This document shows, in pieces, positions 16,997 to 25,257 of a stretch of DNA of 33,074 nucleotides. The position numbers and the translations under genes are program-made. The stretch comes from an uncultured Treponema sp. (GTDB lineage: Bacteria; Spirochaetota; Spirochaetia; Treponematales; Treponemataceae), in the NCBI GenBank assembly GCA_944389965.1, contig CALXOI010000011.1:1-33074 (forward strand), given 5' to 3'. The notes beneath the pieces are model-generated. The model saw only the letters and a list, made by a program, of their open reading frames with translations, searched no databases and was not told the origin of the DNA. Position 1 is the stretch's first letter. Every line of letters begins with the position of its first letter.

Positions 16997-17287
16997 GTGA
17001 AAATTACAGAAGTGCGTATTCGTAAAGCTGTTGCCGAAGGTAAATTAAAGGGATACGCTACAGTAACCTTTGATGATTGTTTTGTTGTTCATAATATTAA
17101 AATTATTGACGGCAAAACAGGATTGTTTATTGCGATGCCCAGTAGAAAAACGGCAGGGGGAGAATATATGGATGTAGCCCATCCTATTACTCCTGTTTTT
17201 AGGGTGGAATTGCAGGAAGCAATTTTAAATGAATATAATTCTGGTAGAGGAGAAGAGATTTCTTCTTCTGAAGAACTACCGGAATAA
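16997..17287 (+). CDS. spoVG: SpoVG family RNA/DNA-binding regulator
   Basis: SpoVG is a small site-specific nucleic-acid-binding regulator, known in Borrelia and Firmicutes and not tied to sporulation here. The 96 residues start MKITEVRIRKAVAEGKLKGYATVTFDD and contain IIDGKTGLFIAMPSRKT, VAHPI and RVELQEAILNEY, all family hallmarks. The GTG at 16997 is chosen because AAGGAGG (16984-16990) is 6 bases upstream; the ATG at 16991 touches the ribosome binding site. ispE-spoVG adjacency is common in bacteria. A tRNA gene follows the stop within 10 bases. Confidence 0.93.
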   Translation: MKITEVRIRKAVAEGKLKGYATVTFDDCFVVHNIKIIDGKTGLFIAMPSRKTAGGEYMDVAHPITPVFRVELQEAILNEYNSGRGEEISSSEELPE

Positions 17288-17296
17288 TTTATATTT

Positions 17297-17369
17297 TGGG
17301 ACGTTGGCAAGCGGTAAGCCCCCGGCTTTTGGTGCCGGTATTCCGCAGGTTCGAATCCTGCCGTCCCAG
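17297..17369 (+). tRNA. tRNA-Gln (anticodon UUG)
   Basis: A full cloverleaf can be drawn. The acceptor stem is TGGGACG/CGTCCCA, the anticodon stem CCGGC/GCCGG holds the loop TTTTGGT (anticodon TTG, reading CAA), and the T arm is GCAGG TTCGAAT CCTGC. The discriminator base is G at 17369 and CCA is not encoded. The unmatched first T-A acceptor pair is usual for tRNA-Gln. It lies between spoVG and rplY with no promoter of its own visible, so it is probably cut from their transcript. Confidence 0.95.
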
Positions 17370-17435
17370 TACATATACATGGTTCAGTTATGGTGCTGGC
17401 TGTCCTGTGTAATTTGTGAATAAGGAGTTCCTCAA

Positions 17436-17993
17436 ATGGATCAGTTAGTTGTAAATGCCGTTACCCGCACAAGTACAGGTAAACGTGCTGCAAAAAAACT
17501 TCGCGAAAACGGACATCTTCCTGCTGTAATGTACAATTCAAAAGGTGAGTCTGTTATGCTCGATATTGATGAAGTGGAATTTACAAAAGTATGGAAGAAT
17601 GCGACACCTTCTACGCTCATTAATCTAAAAGTGGACGGTAAAACAGATAATCTGGTTTTTATCAAAGATACAGAATACGATATTAAGACAGATAAAAATC
17701 TTCATGTTGATTTTCATGCTATTGATGAAGACAAGCCGCTGAAAATGACAATGAAGGTTTTGTTTTCCGGTAATCCGGCAGGTGTTCGTGAGGGCGGTTT
17801 CTTAACTACACATCAGTCCCGGATTACAATCCAGTGCCTTCCTAAAGATCTTCCGGTACGTATTTCTGCGGATATTTCCAGCCTAGGTATTGGTCAGACA
17901 TACCGGGTTAAAGATTTGAATCTTGGAGCAGGAGTTACTGTCCTGAGTGATGCAGAAGTGGCTCTGGCCAGTATTTCTTCGCCCCGCCGCTAA
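17436..17993 (+). CDS. rplY: 50S ribosomal protein L25/general stress protein Ctc
   Basis: This is the long form of L25 (185 residues), which binds 5S rRNA. The N-terminal L25 domain shows TRTSTGKRAAKKLRENGHLPAVMYN, and the C-terminal TL5-type beta domain shows LHVDFHAIDEDKPLKMTMKV and GGFLTTHQSRITIQCLPKDLP. AAGGAG lies 8 bases before the ATG. In many bacteria pth follows rplY; here a strong terminator and tilS follow instead. No pth was found in the window. Confidence 0.95.
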   Translation: MDQLVVNAVTRTSTGKRAAKKLRENGHLPAVMYNSKGESVMLDIDEVEFTKVWKNATPSTLINLKVDGKTDNLVFIKDTEYDIKTDKNLHVDFHAIDEDKPLKMTMKVLFSGNPAGVREGGFLTTHQSRITIQCLPKDLPVRISADISSLGIGQTYRVKDLNLGAGVTVLSDAEVALASISSPRR

Positions 17994-18012
17994 TCCGGCT
18001 GGATGCAGATAA

Positions 18013-18043
18013 AAAAAAAGTCCCCGGAACGGGGACTTTTTTT
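18013..18043. terminator. Strong intrinsic terminator after rplY
   Basis: GTCCCCG (18020-18026) pairs with CGGGGAC (18030-18036) around the loop GAA, flanked by A7 (18013-18019) and T7 (18037-18043). The symmetry allows it to work in either direction. Confidence 0.93.
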
Positions 18044-18061
18044 ATCACGGCGGCTATCTTT

Positions 18062-18070
18062 TGATATAAT
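18062..18070 (+). promoter_or_regulatory. Extended -10 promoter element at tilS
   Basis: TGA then TATAAT (18065-18070), with a weak -35 TTATCA (18042-18047) 17 bases upstream, inside the terminator's T tract. Only 3 bases separate it from the assigned GTG start, so either the tilS start or this promoter needs revision. Confidence 0.5.
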
Positions 18071-18073
18071 TTT

Positions 18074-19531
18074 GTGTATACAGCAAATTCGATTGTTGAT
18101 CATCTGGAAAATCTTGTAGAGTCGGGGTTTTCTGTTGCCGGGATTCCCTGTTCCCGGGTGTTTGCTCCCGGTCATACCGTCCTGTTCGGTGTTTCCGGCG
18201 GGGCTGACTCTATGGCATTACTTTCCGCTTCTGTCCGTATCCGGCAGAAAAAATTTCCTGCCGGTGGTGCCCGCTTTGTGGTAATTAGTGTGGATCACAA
18301 TCTCCGGCCTCCGGAAGAAAGTGCCGGGGACACTCGTTTTGTAGAGACGTTTTGCAGTACGTTGCAAAACGTTGTCTGCCGTATAGTTCGTTTTGTGCCG
18401 GGGGAAATTAAACAGACTGCTGCACTGCGGAAAAAAGGCTTGGAAGAAGCAGCGCGTTTTTTGCGGTATCAGGCTTTTTCGCTGGAATTTCATAGGGAAA
18501 AAGGGGAGGCATTTTGTCTTGCCCATACCCGTAACGACCAACTTGAAACACTGCTGCTCCGTTTTTTTCAGGGTGGAACTGGTTCCGCTGCAGCGGGAAT
18601 CCGTCGTCACCGGGATTTTTATTACCGTCCGCTTTTAAATGTCAGTCGGTCTGAAATTGAATCTTATCTGGATGTGCTACAAATTTCATACCGAACAGAT
18701 AGTAGTAATTTTGACAACCGGTATTTGCGAAATCGTATCCGTAACCGACTTGTGCCTCTACTGAATGAATTGTTGCCCGGTTGGGATACCGCTGTTTGTG
18801 CCGGTGCAGAACGGCAGGCAGAGGATTCCGATTGCATTGAAAATCTCATCACAGCGAGCCCTGCTTGGCAGCCGTTGTCGGAAACTGCTGCTAGAGGGGT
18901 ATATATGGATGTAAAAAATTTTTTTGCCGGTCATCCTGCTGTCCGGCGGCGGTTGTTATATCAGGCTTTTACGATGCTTGGTGTAACAAGCAGGGTCCCA
19001 TCTCTGTTTCTTAAGAGAATCATATACAGTGCGATACCTTGTGGAACGGACAAACGGGCGTTTACTGCTGGTGGTGTTCAGATAACTTTATCAGCCAGAC
19101 AGATAATTGTTGCGATTTGTACGGGGATAGCGTCTGTTGAAGGTTTTTACGGTGTCATAGATGCACCAGGGATGTACCAGTTCCCATTTGGAACAATCCT
19201 GGTTGAAACGGTAACCGGATCGGCTGTTGGCTTTGGGCCGTTCCAATTACCATTGATTATCCGCAGCATACAGCCGGGTGACAGATTCACAGACCGGCAA
19301 GGGAGGCAAAAGGATTTACCGGTAATCATGAAAGAATTGTCTGTTCCGGAGCTTTCCCGCAGCCTGCTGCCGGTTGTGGAATCGTGTACAACCGGTAGCT
19401 TGTATATAATTCCTTTTTTAATGCAACATGCAGATGGACCGTGGCCTACTGTGGGTGAACAACAGCAGAACGGAGAAGATGTTTTGGGAGACGGGCAGGT
19501 TTTTATTAAAATAGTTTCAGGAGATGTGTAA
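18074..19531 (+). CDS. tilS: tRNA(Ile)-lysidine synthetase
   Basis: TilS converts C34 of the AUA-reading tRNA-Ile to lysidine using ATP. The PP-loop motif SGGADSMALL is at residues 41-50, with VSVDHNLRPPEESAGD and FCLAHTRNDQLETLLLRFFQGTG-like sequence typical of the N-terminal catalytic domain. The C-terminal part (to residue 485) has the IQPGDRF segment of the TilS C domain. The first available codon is GTG at 18074; no ATG, GTG or TTG occurs in frame again before residue 29. A -10-like TATAAT lies only 3 bases upstream, so the exact start is uncertain. ftsH follows from its own promoter. Confidence 0.92.
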   Translation: MYTANSIVDHLENLVESGFSVAGIPCSRVFAPGHTVLFGVSGGADSMALLSASVRIRQKKFPAGGARFVVISVDHNLRPPEESAGDTRFVETFCSTLQNVVCRIVRFVPGEIKQTAALRKKGLEEAARFLRYQAFSLEFHREKGEAFCLAHTRNDQLETLLLRFFQGGTGSAAAGIRRHRDFYYRPLLNVSRSEIESYLDVLQISYRTDSSNFDNRYLRNRIRNRLVPLLNELLPGWDTAVCAGAERQAEDSDCIENLITASPAWQPLSETAARGVYMDVKNFFAGHPAVRRRLLYQAFTMLGVTSRVPSLFLKRIIYSAIPCGTDKRAFTAGGVQITLSARQIIVAICTGIASVEGFYGVIDAPGMYQFPFGTILVETVTGSAVGFGPFQLPLIIRSIQPGDRFTDRQGRQKDLPVIMKELSVPELSRSLLPVVESCTTGSLYIIPFLMQHADGPWPTVGEQQQNGEDVLGDGQVFIKIVSGDV

Positions 19532-19558
19532 AATATATAGGAAAAATATAGCTTTTTC

Positions 19559-19567
19559 TGATATAAT
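19559..19567 (+). promoter_or_regulatory. Extended -10 promoter of ftsH, near leaderless
   Basis: TGA then TATAAT (19562-19567) after a T-rich tract, without a recognisable -35. The predicted start near 19574 leaves 2-3 bases before the ftsH ATG at 19577. No Shine-Dalgarno sequence is present. Confidence 0.65.
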
Positions 19568-19576
19568 CAGACGAAT

Positions 19577-21487
19577 ATGAGTAACGATATGAACAATAAG
19601 TATACACCCGGACAGTCAAGAAAAGGTAAAAATATTAATTTCGGATTTTTGTTTTTTCTCGTAATGATGATTGTAGCTGGAATTTTTTATCTTCTTAATG
19701 ACAGTCTCACTAGCTTGCCAGAGATTGCATATTCAGAGTTTTTGGAAGCGCTGACTGGAAACAAGGTAATTGAAGTCCAGATTACCAATGATACCATTAT
19801 TGAAGGCGTTATGATTTCCGCAAATGGGACGTCTTCCGGTGGCAGGTCATTTTTTAAAACAATTATTCCGTATAATGACGGACAATTAATGCGGTTGCTT
19901 CAGGAACATAATGTAATAGTGAGCGGAATCAAAAAAGGTCCCGGTTTTTTTTCAACACTAATCGAAACTTTGCCGGTTGTTGTAGTGATGATGTTTTTCT
20001 TTTTTTTAATAATCCGACAGAATTCCGCTGCAAATAATAAAGGAATGCAGTTCGGCAAAAGTCGGGCACGGATTTATTCCGGCGGAAAAAAAGTGACTTT
20101 TGCTGATGTAGCCGGTCAGGAAGAAGCAAAACATGAGCTGGCAGATATTATTGATTTTTTAAAGAATCCAAAAAAATATATTTCCATGGGAGCAAAAATT
20201 CCCACCGGAGTGTTATTGGTTGGTAATCCTGGAACCGGAAAAACGCTGATGGCCCGGGCTGTAGCAGGTGAAGCGAACGTCTCATTCCTGCATATTTCCG
20301 GGAGTGATTTTGTGGAAATGTTTGTTGGCGTTGGTGCAAGCCGAGTCCGCGACTTGTTTGAACAGGGCCGGAAAATGGCGCCGTCTATTATTTTTATTGA
20401 TGAATTAGATGCTGTCGGGCGTGCCCGCGGCGCCGGTTTAGGCGGCGGACATGATGAACGGGAACAGACGTTAAACCAGATGCTGGTTGAAATGGACGGC
20501 TTTGAAAATAAGGATGGAGTCATCGTTCTTGCGGCTACAAACCGTCCCGATGTTCTTGACCCGGCGCTCCTCCGCCCGGGACGGTTTGACCGCCAGGTTA
20601 CCGTAACGCTACCGGATATAAAAGAGCGGGAAGCAATACTGGCAGTGCATGCGGCAAAAATCCCGATGGCACCGGATGTGGATTTGCACCGGATAGCCCG
20701 GGCAACTCCAGGAATGAGCGGTGCAGAACTATCCAGCCTGGTGAATGAAGCTGCACTTTTTGCTGCAGGAAAAAATGCAGAAACAGTAACATCTGCAGAA
20801 TTTGAGGCCGCCCGGGATAAATTACTTATGGGGGTTGCCCGGGAATCCATGGTGCTTCCGGAAAAAGAGAAAAAAATGACAGCTTGCCATGAAGCAGGAC
20901 ATACACTTCCGTACTATTATCTGGAGCATGCTTCCCCGTTGCATAAAGTATCGGTGATTCCCCGGGGCAGGGCGCTGGGGATTACGGTCGGTATTCCGGA
21001 AGAAGATTCTTATTCCCATACCCGATCTTGGCTTGAAGACCAATTGGTAATATTATATGGCGGATATGCTGCCGAAAAGATAGTATATGGTGATACCACT
21101 ACAGGTACCCAAAATGATATTCAACGGGCAACAGAACTGGCCCACAAAATGGTGTGTGAATGGGGTATGTCAACTGATATCGGACCTATTTCATACGGGC
21201 AGGAAGATGAGCCTATTTTTGTAGGTAGGGATATAGCTCGCCATAAACTGTTTTCTGAAGAAACTGCCCGGCAGATTGACACTGCTGTTGCGGCTGTTTT
21301 GAAAAAAGCTTGCAAACGGGCTGAAGCAATTCTTTCCGAGCATCGGGAACAACTTGATTTATTGGCAACGGCTCTTGTGGAACAGGAAACGATGAGTGAT
21401 GCGGAAATCAGAACTTTGTTGGGATTGCCGGAACAAACAGCTCCGGCTTCTCGGATGCTTGAATCAGCGGAAACAGAGGAGATTTAA
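19577..21487 (+). CDS. ftsH: ATP-dependent zinc metalloprotease FtsH
   Basis: This is a membrane-bound AAA+ protease for quality control (636 residues). Two transmembrane segments (about 22-40 and 129-146) bracket a periplasmic domain. The AAA module has Walker A GNPGTGKT (216-223), Walker B IIFIDE (271-276) and the second region of homology [22 protein letters not shown]. The zinc site is HEAGH (438-442) with a third ligand Asp in [10 protein letters not shown]. Walker A has Asn in place of the usual first Pro (GPPGTGKT), probably harmless. The ATG lies 9 bases after a TATAAT, suggesting a leaderless transcript. The next gene begins directly after the stop. Confidence 0.96.
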   Translation: MSNDMNNKYTPGQSRKGKNINFGFLFFLVMMIVAGIFYLLNDSLTSLPEIAYSEFLEALTGNKVIEVQITNDTIIEGVMISANGTSSGGRSFFKTIIPYNDGQLMRLLQEHNVIVSGIKKGPGFFSTLIETLPVVVVMMFFFFLIIRQNSAANNKGMQFGKSRARIYSGGKKVTFADVAGQEEAKHELADIIDFLKNPKKYISMGAKIPTGVLLVGNPGTGKTLMARAVAGEANVSFLHISGSDFVEMFVGVGASRVRDLFEQGRKMAPSIIFIDELDAVGRARGAGLGGGHDEREQTLNQMLVEMDGFENKDGVIVLAATNRPDVLDPALLRPGRFDRQVTVTLPDIKEREAILAVHAAKIPMAPDVDLHRIARATPGMSGAELSSLVNEAALFAAGKNAETVTSAEFEAARDKLLMGVARESMVLPEKEKKMTACHEAGHTLPYYYLEHASPLHKVSVIPRGRALGITVGIPEEDSYSHTRSWLEDQLVILYGGYAAEKIVYGDTTTGTQNDIQRATELAHKMVCEWGMSTDIGPISYGQEDEPIFVGRDIARHKLFSEETARQIDTAVAAVLKKACKRAEAILSEHREQLDLLATALVEQETMSDAEIRTLLGLPEQTAPASRMLESAETEEI

Positions 21488-23596
21488 TTGAAAGTACAGG
21501 GTAAGTTTCAATTTCTGTGTTTCAGTATTTGTTTTATATGTATTCTCTCAATACTTCCGGCTCAAACAGATTCGGGAGTGGAAACAGTCCCAATGTCTCC
21601 TTCCGCAGAAGCAGCAAGCCGGAGGACTGCACTCCGGTGCCTGCAGCTGAGCCGGAATTTTATGTTGAAATCAGAATGGAGTAATGCTGCCCGTCAGGCG
21701 GCTCTCGGTTGCCGGTATGACGGTTCTATTTCAGATTTGTGGTATATTCAGGCAGAGTCTTTGTTCCGGTCCGGTTCTGCGGCCGGTACAGTGCTGCCGT
21801 TGGTTGCAAAAGCTGTGACGTTAAATACTTGGGTAGATAATAACCGGGACGAAGCTCGGTTGTTGTATGCCCGTTTGCTAAGCGATACTACAGATCCGGT
21901 TGCTGCCCTGGAACAGTTGGATGATGAGCCTGTTTTAGATTCTGCAGATGCGGAGTATCTGCGCATTTTATCCCGATACCGGTTGGGAACTGAAGAGAGT
22001 ATTGCCGTTGCCCGGACAGAACTTGCAGATGCGGTCAAACTGTTTCCGTCAGATAACCGGTTTTCTGCTATTTTTTTTCAATACGAATTACAGGACGATT
22101 TAACATTCAATCCCGTTGTTACAGATTTGGCGGACATGCTGGTACAGCGTTTTTTTGATGCAAGCACAGAAGTTTCTGATGTGACAGTATATGCAGCCGC
22201 ATTTGCGTCAGGAGAAAAGCAACGCCGGATGTTACAGGCATATAATGGAGCAGGGTTACGCCATCCTTTGTATGCCATATTGGGGCTCAAATGCGGTTTG
22301 CTGACAGAAGAGGATGCGTACCTGTATTTTTGTGATTTTGCACAGAATACCACTTCATTGACATATTTGGAGCAATTCGCTTCTTTACTCACGGAAAAAA
22401 AAGTTACAGATGCTTTTATTGCTTTTTTAACTGCCTATGACGGTATCATTTCATTAGATATAAATAGTGATAAGATTGACGATGTGTTTATCCGCTTCAG
22501 CAGGGGGCGGGCAGAGACTGTCACCGTTGACTGGAATCAGGATGGACTTGATGCTTGGACGGCTGTCTGTGATTATGGTGTACCGGTGCAAATTTCTTTT
22601 CCTGCAGAAAACACCGAATTTGTATATCATAAATATCCTTTTTTGGATTCTGTAACAGCGGATACCAGACAATACCGATTTATAGATGATGAATTTGAAT
22701 GGACTCCGTTGACGTTGTTCCCGTCCGAAATGCTGGAAACAGCATTGGATGGATTCCAGTTTTTTGTTCCCCGGCCGAAAACCGATACTGTAGATTTGAT
22801 TGATGAATCTCAGCTGATGAATGCAGCTGTCGCTGTAACGGTTACTGCAGGTGGATCCAATTATGATACCGCACAATTTTCTGTGTTGAACGGAAAATTC
22901 CAGACAGCCAGCTATTACCAGGAATCAAAGCAAAGTGCAGAACTCCGGTTCAAAGACGGATTTCCCGATTACCGTCTGGTGGATTCAGATGGAGACGGAC
23001 GTTTTGAGCGGACGGAGTATTACCGTTTTTCTCCTGCAGAGGATTTCCCTCATTTGACACAAGATGATTCCGCCGGATTATATATGGAGTTGTTTGCCGG
23101 ATTACCGTTTCCAGAAGGTGTATATCTCTCCAAGGTTTTGCTGGATACGGATTTGGATACGACCCCTGATTTCCAGATGGAATATACGGAAAAAGGAACA
23201 GTGCTGACTTGGGGAAATCCTGAAAACTGGTCAGTACGGTATACAACATATATTGATTCAAAGAATACAGAAGCTTCTTTCCGGTTATCTGGTTCCCAGA
23301 ATCTTGTTACGGTTTTCATGGAAAATACTGTTCCGGTCAGAGTAACCGTACAAAATACCGGTTCAGAATCTCCGGTTATCCGGGATATGGCGGTAATTCC
23401 ATCCGGGAATGTATATTGGTTAGGAGAACCCGGAGACGAAACCCTTGCACAGCTTGTTTTGCAGGTTTTTGCTGCGGATCCACGGCAGGGTATCTGCCAT
23501 ATCGTAGAGTCGGAACCGGACGAGACCGGGTTCATCCGCCGGATAACCGCAGTTAAAATTGAAAATACCTGTTTTGGAGTGATTCACAATGACTAA
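21488..23596 (+). CDS. Secreted hypothetical protein with aspartate-rich calcium-type loops
   Basis: I do not recognise a named family for this 702-residue protein. A signal peptide (KVQGKFQFLCFSICFICILSILPAQ) is followed by helical, TPR-like sequence to about residue 300. A beta-rich second half carries four Asp-rich loops: DINSDKIDD (about 322), DWNQDGLDA (about 347), DSDGDGRFE (about 498) and DTDLDTTPD (about 552), which resemble DxDxDG calcium sites. The TTG start is supported by GAGGAG 6 bases upstream and abuts the ftsH stop. It overlaps the next gene, a lipoprotein protease, by 8 bases. It is likely periplasmic or envelope-bound and may act with that protease. Confidence 0.83.
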   Translation: MKVQGKFQFLCFSICFICILSILPAQTDSGVETVPMSPSAEAASRRTALRCLQLSRNFMLKSEWSNAARQAALGCRYDGSISDLWYIQAESLFRSGSAAGTVLPLVAKAVTLNTWVDNNRDEARLLYARLLSDTTDPVAALEQLDDEPVLDSADAEYLRILSRYRLGTEESIAVARTELADAVKLFPSDNRFSAIFFQYELQDDLTFNPVVTDLADMLVQRFFDASTEVSDVTVYAAAFASGEKQRRMLQAYNGAGLRHPLYAILGLKCGLLTEEDAYLYFCDFAQNTTSLTYLEQFASLLTEKKVTDAFIAFLTAYDGIISLDINSDKIDDVFIRFSRGRAETVTVDWNQDGLDAWTAVCDYGVPVQISFPAENTEFVYHKYPFLDSVTADTRQYRFIDDEFEWTPLTLFPSEMLETALDGFQFFVPRPKTDTVDLIDESQLMNAAVAVTVTAGGSNYDTAQFSVLNGKFQTASYYQESKQSAELRFKDGFPDYRLVDSDGDGRFERTEYYRFSPAEDFPHLTQDDSAGLYMELFAGLPFPEGVYLSKVLLDTDLDTTPDFQMEYTEKGTVLTWGNPENWSVRYTTYIDSKNTEASFRLSGSQNLVTVFMENTVPVRVTVQNTGSESPVIRDMAVIPSGNVYWLGEPGDETLAQLVLQVFAADPRQGICHIVESEPDETGFIRRITAVKIENTCFGVIHND

Positions 23597-25238
23597 AGTA
23601 TACCGGATATGGCTTCTGTTTATTCTGTTGTTTACAGCTTGTGCTTCTGAACCTCCGGTGTACACGCCGCTGGATTATACGGCGGAGGATGCGCTTAATA
23701 ATGAGATAAAAGAAATAACAGAAGTACTTGCCCGGAGTCCGGTAGAAGCACTCTGGCGGGCTGTGCTGATGAAGCAGAACGTCTCCGTGCACAGCACTGT
23801 GGTACAGGATACATTCGATGCCTGTACCGACGCTGTTGTGACTGCGTACCGGAATGCTGTTGTTTCCAAAAATTATGCCGCAGCTGCCGGGTATTATTTA
23901 TCTTTACAGTCGGCAGCATGCCCGATTCCGGAAGATATTATTCAGGAAGCATCAGAACTGGCAGATACGTTGCTTGCCCAGACACCCGGATTAAACCGTA
24001 ACAGTAATGTATCTGATTCAGCGCCTGCATCAGTGGCATCTTATATAAACGGAACGGTAACTGTCTGGGTCGATTTAGGAATAACGGTATCAAAAGGCGT
24101 GGGATATGCGGACAGGGTTATTGGTTCCGGTTTTTTCATCGATACATCCGGTTACATTGTCACTAATTATCATGTGATTCAAACAGAAGTAGATCCTTCG
24201 TATGAAGGATATTCCAGGGTATATATAAAACTTGCATCAGATTCTGATACCCGTATTCCGGCAAAAGTTGTGGGCTGGGATCCGCTTTTGGATTTAGCTT
24301 TACTGAAAACAGAAGTTGATGCTCCGTATAGTTTTGCTTTGGGCTCTTCTGCGGATTTAGATCCCGGGGACAGGATTTATGCAATAGGATCTCCGGCCGG
24401 TTTGGAACGGACGTTAACGTCAGGAATTGTGTCGGCTGTTGACCGGAAATTGTTTACGGTAGGATCGGTGATGCAGATTGATGCGGCAATCAATTCCGGT
24501 AATTCCGGCGGACCGATTATTGACCGCAACGGAAATGTTCAAGCTGTCGTGTTTGCCGGTATGTTGCAGTATGAAGGATTGAATTTTGCGATACCGGTGG
24601 AGTATTTAAAATCAGAGTTGCCCTATCTTGCTGCCGGAGGATTGCGCCGCCACGGGTGGATTGGAGCCTATGGAAGTGATTGCATCGAGGATTCTTTTAC
24701 CGGGCGGCCCGCCGGACTAGAAATTCAGTATGTCATGCCCGGCGGCAGTGCATCCAGAGCCGGTTTGGTACAGGGGGATGTTATTACCGGTATTAACGGC
24801 AAAGCGGTGGCAGGCTTAGATGCATTTCAGACAGAAATGATACGACAGCAGCCGGATACGATTGTTACTATAACACTCTGGCGGTCTGGAATCGGAGAGA
24901 TGACGTTGCCGGTGTATCTTGCAGAACGCCCTAAATCTCCTGGTTATGAAATTTACCGTAGGGATGTAGTGTACCATGCCTTTGTTCCAATTTTCGGAAT
25001 GGAGTTAACGCCGGTTTCTTCCGGAAAAAAGAAATACACTATATCCCGGATACTGAAAGGCAGCACCGCTGATGAATCAGGTTTTTCTGTCCACGACCCG
25101 GTTGAAATTGTGAAAATAACGGTATCCGAAGAAGAAGATATCATGTATGCGCAGGTATACACAAAAAAGCGCAAAAACGGATATTTTGAAGTTAATATTA
25201 TGATTGGAGCTGCATTAGACAGCCCGTATTATTTTTAG
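23589..25238 (+). CDS. Lipoprotein serine protease of the HtrA/Deg (S1C) type
   Basis: This predicted periplasmic lipoprotein protease (549 residues) has a lipobox LFTAC with the acylated Cys18. A helical N-terminal region (about 20-140) precedes a trypsin-like domain with all three catalytic residues: His195 (TNYHVIQ), Asp235 (LLDLALLK) and Ser306 (NSGNSGGPI). A PDZ domain follows (GLEIQYVMPGGSASRAGLVQGDVITGINGKAV, about 376-410), and a weaker PDZ-like region near the C-terminus (RILKGSTADESGFSVHDPV). It probably degrades or refolds damaged envelope proteins. Typical Deg proteases are soluble or inner-membrane-tethered; the lipoprotein form with an extra N-terminal domain is less usual. It overlaps the preceding gene and precedes lepA. 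Confidence 0.9.
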   Translation: MTKVYRIWLLFILLFTACASEPPVYTPLDYTAEDALNNEIKEITEVLARSPVEALWRAVLMKQNVSVHSTVVQDTFDACTDAVVTAYRNAVVSKNYAAAAGYYLSLQSAACPIPEDIIQEASELADTLLAQTPGLNRNSNVSDSAPASVASYINGTVTVWVDLGITVSKGVGYADRVIGSGFFIDTSGYIVTNYHVIQTEVDPSYEGYSRVYIKLASDSDTRIPAKVVGWDPLLDLALLKTEVDAPYSFALGSSADLDPGDRIYAIGSPAGLERTLTSGIVSAVDRKLFTVGSVMQIDAAINSGNSGGPIIDRNGNVQAVVFAGMLQYEGLNFAIPVEYLKSELPYLAAGGLRRHGWIGAYGSDCIEDSFTGRPAGLEIQYVMPGGSASRAGLVQGDVITGINGKAVAGLDAFQTEMIRQQPDTIVTITLWRSGIGEMTLPVYLAERPKSPGYEIYRRDVVYHAFVPIFGMELTPVSSGKKKYTISRILKGSTADESGFSVHDPVEIVKITVSEEEDIMYAQVYTKKRKNGYFEVNIMIGAALDSPYYF

Positions 25239-25257
25239 TGAAAGGATTACAGATAGA

